Positions 1 through 5,406 are shown, counted from the stretch's first letter. The stretch: 5,467 nt of DNA from Candidatus Sumerlaeota bacterium (GCA_026398545.1 JAPLSR010000139.1:1-5467); one strand, 5' to 3'. Notes: a model not told the origin generated them from the letters alone. Numbers and translations are program-made.

Positions 1-395
1 GCTATCGGCGAAGGGGCGGGGTGGCGTTTTTTCAAACCCTCCAAATCTTTCTGCATCGACGTGAGCAGGCGCGTCTGGATTTCGTAAAGCTGTCGCAGGA
101 CGCGTATTTTCCCTATCAAAAATTCAATGCACCCGATGAGCGTCAGGAGGATTGCCGCAAACCAGAACAGGCTGAACCAGTAAAGGAACGGCTCCTGCAC
201 GGGAATCAGTCTGATGACGGTCAGAAAGAAACCGAGTCCCGATGCAAACAGGAGAATAATCAGCCCGCTCTCCCACCATTTGACCGCAAGATATTCCTTC
301 AGCCGATAGAGTTCCTTAATATCCTTTATTTTTATGATAGCGTCTATCTCTGTCTCAAGTTCCTTCGGCTGGCGCGGAAAATCCTTCTCCAGCAT
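1..395 (-). CDS. Two-helix membrane protein, unknown function, 3' end beyond window
   Basis: An open frame starts at ATG 395-393 and runs 131 codons leftward without a stop, so the C-terminus is missing. A good ribosome binding site (AGGAG, 407-403) lies 7 nt before the start. The protein begins MLEKDFPRQPKELE and has a charged, probably helical N-terminus (residues 10-40). Two hydrophobic segments follow (about 44-64 and 72-94), then a basic amphipathic stretch with coiled-coil character (96-124, including KIRVLRQLYEIQTRLL). This suggests a small inner-membrane protein with both ends in the cytoplasm, by the positive-inside rule. It starts 22 nt after the DUF2283 stop and is probably the third gene of that operon. 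I do not recognise the family. The intact frame, ribosome binding site and hydrophobicity make a real gene likely. Confidence 0.8.
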   Translation of the reverse strand, partial: MLEKDFPRQPKELETEIDAIIKIKDIKELYRLKEYLAVKWWESGLIILLFASGLGFFLTVIRLIPVQEPFLYWFSLFWFAAILLTLIGCIEFLIGKIRVLRQLYEIQTRLLTSMQKDLEGLKKRHPAPSPI

Positions 396-417
396 GGCAC
401 TTCTCCTATGAGGATAA

Positions 418-639
418 TCACCGAGGCGCCTTGTGTATAACCGGACTTAGTTCCATCAGAACCTTTTCTCTTCCTGAAATCCGGCTTGCATCCATAATCT
501 CAATCCCTGCAAGGAGTCCATCAGGACCAAAATCTGCCACAACGCCGCTTCCTAAATCCCGGTTCTCAACCTTTCCGGGTTTTATCTCCTGGAGTTGGAT
601 GTAAAGGGCATCAACTTCAGCATCATAAGTAATTTTCAT
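418..639 (-). CDS. DUF2283 family protein
   Basis: This 73-residue protein has the hallmark DUF2283 pattern. It starts MKITYDAEVDALYIQLQ (the YDxxxDALYI motif), has a central VVADFGPDGLLAGIEIMDAS strand-turn-strand, and a short basic tail. The length is typical of the family. The ribosome binding site GAGG (652-649) overlaps the TAG stop of the upstream DUF4258 gene, with 9 nt to the ATG, so the two genes are almost certainly co-transcribed and perhaps translationally coupled. Members of this family are often found directly beside DUF4258 genes, an arrangement resembling toxin-antitoxin pairs. No biochemical role is established that I can cite. By position this would be the partner or antidote of the DUF4258 protein, but that is an inference. 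Confidence 0.9.
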   Translation of the reverse strand: MKITYDAEVDALYIQLQEIKPGKVENRDLGSGVVADFGPDGLLAGIEIMDASRISGREKVLMELSPVIHKAPR

Positions 640-651
640 AAATATATACCT

Positions 652-915
652 CTAATTTGAAAAATATACCTTTACTGTGATTACTGTAATTTCTGACTCC
701 TCCTTAACAAAAATGACTTCAACAGTTTTTTGCCGATAAAACTGATCATTAACAGGAGAAGCCAAATTATAAGGAAAGTTTTTTCGCGCTAACCATCTCC
801 TTTTCTCCATCGGGATGTGTTCCGACTCATTTATACACGCCTCTATTTCATCCTGTGTTGCTCCTCGCTGAACGGCGCGGGTCCTGGCATGATTGGATAA
901 ATGAACAGACTTCAC
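652..915 (-). CDS. DUF4258 family protein, GTG start, possible toxin-like partner
   Basis: The 87-residue protein opens MKSVHLSNHARTRAVQRGAT, matching the DUF4258 signature (His-Ala-x-x-R-x-x-x-R-G followed by a helix with D-E-I). It continues with a central W-L-A-R-K-N-F segment and a C-terminal beta hairpin rich in V and I (TVEVIFVKEESEITVITVKVYF). The start is GTG (915-913). An AAAGG-like ribosome binding site lies 8 nt upstream, and the next ATG would remove the conserved HARxRAxxRG motif. It leads the operon, with DUF2283 12 nt downstream. The small basic fold and the pairing recall RelE/BrnT-like toxins, but I see no proof of nuclease activity. The function is inferred and unproven. Confidence 0.88.
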   Translation of the reverse strand: MKSVHLSNHARTRAVQRGATQDEIEACINESEHIPMEKRRWLARKNFPYNLASPVNDQFYRQKTVEVIFVKEESEITVITVKVYFSN

Positions 916-944
916 AATTGTAGCCTTTTTTACTTTTGATAAAA

Positions 945-973
945 ATTCTCACGAGATATCCCGTAGAAGTCAA
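945..973 (-). promoter_or_regulatory. Predicted sigma-70 promoter of the DUF4258-DUF2283 operon
   Basis: On the minus strand a -35 TTGACT (973-968, 5 of 6 to consensus) is separated by 17 bp from a -10 GAGAAT (950-945, 4 of 6). Transcription would begin near 938, giving a leader of about 22 nt before the GTG at 915. The spacer contains the palindrome at 951-964. Confidence 0.5.
951..964. promoter_or_regulatory. Palindromic operator candidate within the DUF4258 promoter
   Basis: ACGAGATATCCCGT pairs with itself in 6 of 7 positions (only base 4 against base 11 fails). It fills most of the 17-bp spacer between the predicted -35 and -10, where a bound dimer would block RNA polymerase. Autoregulation of a toxin-antitoxin-like operon would fit. 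The binding protein is unknown. Confidence 0.4.
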
Positions 974-984
974 CGAAAAAGAGG

Positions 985-1012
985 TTGAATCGTCTTTGCC
1001 TGCGCTGATAAT
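985..1012 (+). promoter_or_regulatory. Predicted sigma-70 promoter of the glycoside hydrolase gene
   Basis: TTGAAT (985-990) and GATAAT (1007-1012, 5 of 6 to TATAAT) are 16 bp apart. Transcription would start near 1019 and the leader would carry the ribosome binding site GGGAG (1036-1040), 7 nt before the ATG at 1048. Its -35 is only 11 bp from that of the divergent DUF4258 promoter, so the two may interfere or be co-regulated. Confidence 0.45.
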
Positions 1013-1047
1013 GTGAATCATTAAACAATGAATACGGGAGCCTTGTC

Positions 1048-3534
1048 ATGAAAACGTTTTTATGTCTGTTTGTCCTTTCCATCTTCTGCGCCGGTCTCTC
1101 AGCCGCCCCCGCGGAATATCTCAGGGTGGGCTCGCCCGGGAAACCCCCGATTTTCCTCACTCATGAACCTGTCACCATCAGCTTCAACCTCTCAAAAACC
1201 GATGCGGCATCAGCCAATCTCACAATTTTTAATTTCTATGACCGTGCGATTTTGAGCGAGGCCTGGCGTGGGGCGGATGTTAGAAAAGAACATAAAAGAA
1301 AATTTGTTACTGAGTATGGTGTCTTTCGTGTCAGGCTCACTCTCACGGGCGCCGATGGGAAAACCCTGAAGACCGATGAGACGACATTTGCCCACATCCC
1401 GGACGTCCGCCTTGTGCGCCCCCGTCCAGATTCACCTTTCGGCATCGGCGCCTATTACGCAGTCCGCTTTACACCGAAGGAACTTGCCATTGCCGCGCGC
1501 CTCCAGCACTTCCTCGGCGCCGCCTGGACGCGCGAGGAACTTCTCTGGGATATTGTGGAACCGGAGAAGGGGAAATGGGACTGGTCCCGCACCGACCGCA
1601 CGGTGAAAACCGCTCATGAAAATAACATCCATATCCTTGGTCTGCTCGATTACTGGGGCAAATGGGCGCCTCACCTGACGAATGAAGGCTTTGCCGCCTA
1701 TGCGGAATATGTCCGGCGCATGGTGGAGCGTTACAAGCCCGGCGGTGTGTTTGCAAAGGAGCAGGGGTGGAGGGACGGCTATGGTATAACAAACTGGGAA
1801 GTATGGAATGAACCCGCCACCTTCTGGGACGGCAGTGACGAGCAATTCGGCAAGCTCCTGAAGGATGCTAACAAAGCCGCAAAATCCGCCGCTCCTGCCA
1901 GCCGCATTTTTTTCTCCGTGGCGGGGGAGACTTTTAACACCGCAGTCATCAAAGAGGCGGGACTTTCCTCCTTCGATGGCATCACCCCGCATTTTTACTG
2001 CCCTCCTCGCACGCCAGAGGAGGGCGGCATCGACCATGGCATGTCCGAGATGGTCACAAATTTTGCAAAAGTGGGCGTGAGAGGCAAACCCTTCTGGGTC
2101 AGTGAGTTCGGCTGGCACTCTACCATGGATGCGCAGGAGATGCGTCAGCAGGCAATCTGTCTCGTCCGCACTCACGTTTACGGACTTGCCGCCGGCATGG
2201 ACAAATTCTTCTGGTATAACTTTGTCAATGATGACCGCAATAAGGATGGACAGCATTACGGTCTTGTGAATCGCGAGGACTGGACGCCGCGGTTTGCCTT
2301 CGGCGCCTATGCCACGATGGTTCATTTCTTAGAGGGGGCGAAATTTCACAGCCGCGTGGAGATTGTGCGCCCCGCGCGCATATTTACCTTTGAAAAGGGA
2401 AAGGGGAGTGTTGCCGTCCTCTGGAGCGCTGGCGCATCAGGCGTCCTCCGCGCTGAGGTTAAACCGCATTTTAACTTATACGACATCATTGGAAACGTCA
2501 TCTCAGAGGATGGAGAAATCCCTCTGCGCCCGGAGCCTGTTTATCTTGTCTCAAATGAAACGCCGGCGCATAAACTTGCCGCCGCCCTGAATAAAGGCGT
2601 TATCCGCGGTATCTCATCCGTCGAAGTCAGAATCCTGCCTCTCGCGGGGGCGTTAAATAATCAGTTAGCCCTGAGTGTTCAGGTGGAAAATATGAGCCGG
2701 AAGACCCTGAGCGGCGTTTTAAAAATCACCCCGCCCGCAGGATGGAAGGTGAAGGAAATCATCCAGCCGGTCGGAAATCTCAATGCCGGCAAGAAAACCG
2801 TTCTGGCATTCCATTTTGCTGAAATGAAACCCTCTCCGGAAAATCGCTACCGGATAGGCGCTGTCTTTACGGAAGAAGGAGGCGGCGAGGCTGTGGCATC
2901 CGCCGAACTCTCCGAGCTTACCGCAACCTATGGCTCGCCACGAATTGATGGCGACTCGTCAGACTGGAAGGATGCGCGCTTCATTCATGCAGACACCCCC
3001 GACAAGGCTGTCGGGCTCGTTCCCTATATGGACTGGAACCTGAGCGCCAGAGTTACAACCATGTGGGATGAAAATAATTTCTATTTTCTTGGCATTGTTA
3101 AGGATAACGTTTTTAACCAGTCAAATACGGGCTCGCAAATCTGGGAGGGCGATAGTTTCCAGATTGCCTTTGATGTGGCTGGCGCTGACAGTCCTACCAC
3201 AAGCGGCGAGGGACGCTATCTCTTCGGTCTGGCAAAAACGGGTAAAGGTCTTGAGACATGGTCATGGCCCGTGGGCGACAGAAAGGGCGACCGTCCCGTA
3301 CCTGAAATCAAATTTGCATTCACCTCGCTGGAAAAGGACACATACGTTTATGAAGCGGCATTTCCGAAGGAACTCATTGCACCGTTTCAGATGAAAGAGG
3401 GCGCTCAGTTCGGCTTCACATTCCTCCTGAACGATAATGACGGCGGGGGGCGACGCGGCTGGCTCGAATGGACGCCCGGCATCGGCACCGGCTACAACCC
3501 TCGCTATTTCACCCGCTGGACGCTTGTAAAATAA
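1048..3534 (+). CDS. Secreted clan GH-A glycoside hydrolase with C-terminal CBM9-like domain
   Basis: An 828-residue exported enzyme predicted to cleave a polysaccharide or oligosaccharide by a retaining mechanism. Domains in order: a Sec signal peptide (1 to about 20, MKTFLCLFVLSIFCAGLSAA); an N-terminal beta-sandwich (about 24-118); a TIM-barrel (about 128-425) with acid/base Glu255 in VWNEP and nucleophile candidate Glu353 in WVSEFGW; a small all-beta domain (about 430-502, ending PVYLV); a NEW3-like beta-sandwich (about 516-622); and a CBM9-like carbohydrate-binding domain (about 628-828) with RIDGDSSDW, WDENNFYF, EGDSFQIAFD and a closing aromatic segment. The barrel resembles GH39- or GH5-like enzymes, but I cannot assign a family or substrate. 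The start is supported by GGGAG 7 nt upstream and by the signal peptide. It is monocistronic and convergent with the dehydrogenase gene. Substrate specificity is not visible from sequence alone. Confidence 0.93.
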   Translation: MKTFLCLFVLSIFCAGLSAAPAEYLRVGSPGKPPIFLTHEPVTISFNLSKTDAASANLTIFNFYDRAILSEAWRGADVRKEHKRKFVTEYGVFRVRLTLTGADGKTLKTDETTFAHIPDVRLVRPRPDSPFGIGAYYAVRFTPKELAIAARLQHFLGAAWTREELLWDIVEPEKGKWDWSRTDRTVKTAHENNIHILGLLDYWGKWAPHLTNEGFAAYAEYVRRMVERYKPGGVFAKEQGWRDGYGITNWEVWNEPATFWDGSDEQFGKLLKDANKAAKSAAPASRIFFSVAGETFNTAVIKEAGLSSFDGITPHFYCPPRTPEEGGIDHGMSEMVTNFAKVGVRGKPFWVSEFGWHSTMDAQEMRQQAICLVRTHVYGLAAGMDKFFWYNFVNDDRNKDGQHYGLVNREDWTPRFAFGAYATMVHFLEGAKFHSRVEIVRPARIFTFEKGKGSVAVLWSAGASGVLRAEVKPHFNLYDIIGNVISEDGEIPLRPEPVYLVSNETPAHKLAAALNKGVIRGISSVEVRILPLAGALNNQLALSVQVENMSRKTLSGVLKITPPAGWKVKEIIQPVGNLNAGKKTVLAFHFAEMKPSPENRYRIGAVFTEEGGGEAVASAELSELTATYGSPRIDGDSSDWKDARFIHADTPDKAVGLVPYMDWNLSARVTTMWDENNFYFLGIVKDNVFNQSNTGSQIWEGDSFQIAFDVAGADSPTTSGEGRYLFGLAKTGKGLETWSWPVGDRKGDRPVPEIKFAFTSLEKDTYVYEAAFPKELIAPFQMKEGAQFGFTFLLNDNDGGGRRGWLEWTPGIGTGYNPRYFTRWTLVK

Positions 3535-3547
3535 TCAAGGTTTGATT
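3533..3547. terminator. Weak AT-rich hairpin between convergent stop codons
   Basis: AATCAA-GGT-TTGATT forms a perfect 6-bp stem with a 3-nt loop. It starts inside the TAA of the hydrolase gene and ends right before the TGA of the opposing dehydrogenase gene. The position would suit a shared bidirectional terminator, but the stem is short and A+T-rich and neither strand has a U-tract. Calling it a terminator is therefore tentative. Confidence 0.2.
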
Positions 3548-4600
3548 TCATAAATTTCTCGCCACTTCTTCTGCCACTTCAAGGGTGGTGTTGGTGCCGC
3601 CGACGTCATAGGTGCGAACCTTGCCCTCCAGCAGGACCTTCGCAATGGCAGTCTCAAGGCGCTCCGCCCACTCCTTTTCCCCCAGCCACTCCAGCATCAT
3701 ACGGGCAGAAAAGAGCATGGCGGTCGGGTTGACCTTGAACTGTCCGGCATATTTGGGCGCACTGCCGTGGCTCGGTTCAAAGAGGGCGTAATTATCGCCA
3801 ATATTTGCGCTTGCGGCAAAGCCAAGGCTCCCCACAAGCTGCGCCGCCTCATCGCTCAGGATGTCCCCGAACATGTTCGTCGTCACGATGACATCATAAA
3901 ACTCCGGCTTCTTGATGAACCACATGGCAACGGCGTCCACATTCTCCTCAGTGGTCTCAATCTGCGGATATTTTTCCGCCACCCTGCGAAATTCCTCAAG
4001 AAATATGCCGTCCGAAAGTCGGATGACATTTGCCTTGTGCACGCAGGTCATACGCTTGCGTCCCTTCTCAACGGCATATTTGAACGCCGCCTCGCAGATG
4101 TGTCGGCATCCCTCGCGAGTTATCACACGGCACGAAATTGCCACATCCTTCCCGCGGAATCGCTCCATCTTCGGGTGCATGTTAAAGAACTCCACAGGGG
4201 TCGGATAGAACTCCACGCCGGAATAAAGGTCTTCAGAGTTTTCGCGGAAAAGGACCATATCGATATTGTCGCGATAATTAAGCGGCACGCCGGGGTATGA
4301 CTTGAATGGGCGCAGATTGATATAGAGGTCGAACTTCTGGCGAATCTGGAGGATGGCGCTCTGGAAACCCTTGATGCCCGGTTTGGATGTGATGGCGCCG
4401 AAGAGGCAGCATTCCGTGCTTTCAAGCGCCTTCCAGGTTACCTCCGGCACGGTGTTTCCAAATTTCTCCCACATGCACCAGCCCGCATCGGCATCCACCC
4501 ACTGGATATCGAGCGGGATTTTATCCATCACAATCATGGCAGCCTTCATCACATCGTGCCCTATGCCATCGCCGGGGAGGCGGCAAATCCTATGAGACAT
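3548..4600 (-). CDS. Isocitrate/isopropylmalate dehydrogenase family enzyme
   Basis: A 350-residue beta-decarboxylating dehydrogenase that would oxidise a (2R,3S)-2-hydroxy acid such as isocitrate, homoisocitrate or isopropylmalate using NAD(P)+ and a divalent metal. It starts with the family motif RICRLPGDGIG. The catalytic set is intact: Ser81, Arg87, Arg97, Tyr126 (RENSEDLYSG), Lys189 (HKAN) and metal ligands Asp222, Asp246 and Asp250. RENSEDLY points to the IDH/HICDH side rather than IPMDH. The substrate loop reads SAILQIR, lacking the Asn seen in E. coli IDH. Cofactor positions Lys283, Tyr284, Val290 and Tyr331 match NADP-type E. coli IDH, with Gly335 in place of Arg395. The length matches short NAD-IDH, HICDH and IPMDH enzymes (about 330-360). 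GGAGGT (4613-4608) lies 7 nt before the ATG. No leucine or TCA genes adjoin, so the substrate stays open. Confidence 0.93.
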   Translation of the reverse strand: MSHRICRLPGDGIGHDVMKAAMIVMDKIPLDIQWVDADAGWCMWEKFGNTVPEVTWKALESTECCLFGAITSKPGIKGFQSAILQIRQKFDLYINLRPFKSYPGVPLNYRDNIDMVLFRENSEDLYSGVEFYPTPVEFFNMHPKMERFRGKDVAISCRVITREGCRHICEAAFKYAVEKGRKRMTCVHKANVIRLSDGIFLEEFRRVAEKYPQIETTEENVDAVAMWFIKKPEFYDVIVTTNMFGDILSDEAAQLVGSLGFAASANIGDNYALFEPSHGSAPKYAGQFKVNPTAMLFSARMMLEWLGEKEWAERLETAIAKVLLEGKVRTYDVGGTNTTLEVAEEVARNL

Positions 4601-4627
4601 ATTTCACACCTCCATATATTCTGCGTC

Positions 4628-4687
4628 AAAAAGTTGAAGATTTTCATGCAACGCCACGCAAAAAAAGTCAATACTTGAGAAAAAAAA
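4628..4687. other. Phased A/T tracts in divergent intergenic region
   Basis: Runs A5 (4628-4632), T4 (4641-4644), A7 (4660-4666) and A8 (4680-4687) have centres about 12, 20 and 20 bp apart, close to one or two helical turns. Such phasing tends to bend DNA. The block sits between the dehydrogenase start and the rightward promoter at 4728. A TTGACT (4671-4666, minus strand) could be a -35 for the dehydrogenase gene, but I find no convincing -10. No gene is seen in 4614-4834. Confidence 0.3.
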
Positions 4688-4727
4688 TTAATCAATCTGC
4701 GACCGATGAACTCTCACGCCTTCACAC

Positions 4728-4755
4728 TTGACGCGGTTTATACAGTCCGTATAAG
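4728..4755 (+). promoter_or_regulatory. Predicted promoter reading into the gene cassette
   Basis: TTGACG (4728-4733, 5 of 6) and TATAAG (4750-4755, 5 of 6) are 16 bp apart, the best sigma-70 match in the window. Transcription would start near 4761, about 80 nt before the cassette start codon. Its place just upstream of a cassette is that of an integron Pc promoter. A palindrome (4739-4753) overlaps the spacer and -10, so it is probably repressible. Confidence 0.6.
4739..4753. promoter_or_regulatory. Operator-like palindrome, copy 1
   Basis: TATACAGTCCGTATA has 6 of 7 paired positions around a central T, and one more pair outside (T4738, A4754). It covers the spacer and most of the -10 of the promoter at 4728-4755, a classic repressor position. 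Together with flanking bases (4734-4754) it matches copy 2 in 19 of 21 positions. Confidence 0.55.
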
Positions 4756-4810
4756 AAGGGGACGAATGTTGGCATGTTTCATATAGAAAATAACAGTCAG
4801 CCTTTGTCGG

Positions 4811-4829
4811 TTTATACAGACTGTATAAA
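4811..4829. promoter_or_regulatory. Operator-like palindrome, copy 2
   Basis: TTTATACAGACTGTATAAA is a perfect 9-bp inverted repeat around a central A. Its centre (4820) is 74 bp from that of copy 1 (4746), very near seven helical turns. It ends 5 bp before the cassette boundary at G4834. In RNA it would form an 8-bp hairpin with loop GAC, 12 nt before the start codon. The right arm contains TATAAA (4824-4829), but there is no suitable -35, so a second promoter is doubtful. Confidence 0.55.
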
Positions 4830-4834
4830 TACTG

Positions 4835-5288
4835 TTCGCCCATGGGATACTTGAAGAACAACCTGACCAAATTTCATCTGATCACGTTCGTGGTCATGCT
4901 GGGTGTATTCACGCTCTTGACGTTCCTGATCACGAACGCGGGGGGCGACAAGGGGGAGGAGCATAATGCTCGCGTGCTCCAGACGACGCTCGGCACGATC
5001 ACCGGCCCGCTGACCGGAGCGATATCGCGCGGATGGCAGGGATGTTGTCTCAGGTTTTCGCTGACAGTGATGGCATGCTCTGCTCCCGTCTTGCTGATTG
5101 GCGTGCTGCTTCAGTTCATTCGCCTGCCGGATACGAAGTGGATCACCGTGCTCCGGATGAGCTTGTGGATCATCGGGTGGCTGGTGTGGTTTCTGGGAGG
5201 TATCCTGTCGTTCGGACACGCATTGTCATGAACAAATGGGGCGAACAATCTGCTTCAGCGGACGGAGTATCGCCGCTGGGCCATAGCG
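4835..5288 (+). mobile_element. Integron gene cassette (454 bp, one ORF plus attC-like site)
   Basis: The left boundary is G4834|TTCGCCC, immediately before the start codon. The right boundary is G5288|TTATGT at the end of an attC-like site. The 8 bases GTTCGCCC (4834-4841) are the exact reverse complement of GGGCGAAC (5239-5246). This is expected if the circular cassette was closed by joining these ends: R' and R'' of its own attC then pair perfectly. A single ORF fills nearly the whole unit in the same orientation as the attC, without its own promoter or Shine-Dalgarno site, as is usual for cassettes. No intI gene is present in the window. The upstream flank has no recognisable attC. Confidence 0.7.
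4842..5231 (+). CDS. Cassette-borne three-helix membrane protein, unknown function
   Basis: A 129-residue hydrophobic protein starting MGYLKNNLTKFHLITF. Three membrane segments are visible: about 12-31, 69-93 (CCLRFSLTVMACSAPVLLIG) and 101-124 (with WIIGWLVWFLGG). A polar loop at 32-66 contains NAGGDKGEEHNARVLQTT and GPLTGAISRGWQGC. No catalytic motif is seen and I do not recognise a named family. The ATG at 4842 is the first possible start, because TAA (4791-4793) closes the frame upstream with no ATG, GTG or TTG between. There is no Shine-Dalgarno site, so translation may depend on coupling to an upstream short ORF or on a nearly leaderless transcript. The stop TGA lies 7 nt before the attC R'' box. 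The protein would sit in the inner membrane, and its role is unknown. Confidence 0.83.
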   Translation: MGYLKNNLTKFHLITFVVMLGVFTLLTFLITNAGGDKGEEHNARVLQTTLGTITGPLTGAISRGWQGCCLRFSLTVMACSAPVLLIGVLLQFIRLPDTKWITVLRMSLWIIGWLVWFLGGILSFGHALS

Positions 5289-5295
5289 TTATGTG
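5239..5295 (+). other. attC-like recombination site (about 57 bp)
   Basis: Order of elements: R'' GGGCGAAC (5239-5246), spacer AATCT, L'' GCTTCAGCGG (5252-5261), terminal loop, L' CCGCTGGGCC (5273-5282), spacer, and R' GTTATGT (5288-5294, near GTTRRRY). CAGCGG (5256-5261) and CCGCTG (5273-5278) form a perfect stem, extendable by CG/CG around a bulged A5262. Layout and bases resemble known short attC sites such as that of aadA1 (AACAATTCGTTCAAGC...GCGTTAG). R'' has C-G where the consensus RYYYAAC expects pyrimidines, so it is a variant. The R' half after G5288 belongs to the next cassette or to the original target, which explains why it does not pair with R''. Confidence 0.7.
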
Positions 5296-5360
5296 AAGAG
5301 ATGAACATATGGCATATTTGAGATTTCCACAGGATTAAATCGGCATAATATCCGACCTAA

Positions 5361-5376
5361 GCCGGCGACTGCCGGC
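5361..5376. repeat. GC-rich hairpin GCCGGC-GACT-GCCGGC
   Basis: A 6-bp perfect stem with a 4-nt loop lies between the attC-like site and the frame starting at 5407. Each arm is itself a palindrome, so it is also a direct repeat. No U-tract follows, so it is not a standard terminator. It could be an attenuator or a leader structure of the next gene. Confidence 0.35.
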
Positions 5377-5406
5377 ACAGGCATAGAGCGATAGACGGTG
5401 TGATAT

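Noticed and set aside
21..440. 139-codon plus-strand ORF at the left edge
   Set aside because: It lies antisense to the partial two-helix membrane gene (395 to 1), which has a ribosome binding site, operon spacing and clear hydrophobic segments. The plus-strand product has no coherent features.
1432..2325. 297-codon minus-strand ORF inside the hydrolase gene
   Set aside because: It is wholly antisense to the catalytic barrel, whose WNEP and SEFGW motifs confirm the plus frame. Long antisense frames are common opposite G+C-rich codons, and no ribosome binding site or domain is seen.
3767..4300. 177-codon plus-strand ORF and smaller ones inside the dehydrogenase gene
   Set aside because: They are shadows of the dehydrogenase reading frame, which has every family motif.
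4811..4829. LexA (SOS) box at the palindrome
   Set aside because: LexA sites of the E. coli type read CTGT-N8-ACAG. Here the half-sites are in the opposite order (ACAG-N-CTGT), so the match is only superficial.
4790..4834. An attC of a preceding cassette ending at G4834
   Set aside because: AATAAC at 4789-4794 might be an R'' box, but no L''/L' pairing fits between it and 4834, and the palindrome there lacks the attC layout.
4688..4870. 60-codon minus-strand ORF over the promoter and palindromes
   Set aside because: It spans the promoter and both repeats. It has no ribosome binding site, and the coding impression comes from the repeated palindromes.
4812..5219. 135-codon minus-strand ORF over the cassette
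   Set aside because: The product is rich in Q, H, R and P without structure, while the plus frame encodes a clean three-helix membrane protein.
5228..5296. 22-codon ORF (starting MNKWGEQSASADG) overlapping the cassette gene stop as ATGA
   Set aside because: It looks like a coupled gene but lies entirely across the attC-like site, whose bases explain the sequence. It is too short to support.
5033..5296. 87-codon plus-strand ORF in another frame of the cassette
   Set aside because: It overlaps the membrane protein in a different frame and ends in the attC-like site. It has no hydrophobic or domain pattern.
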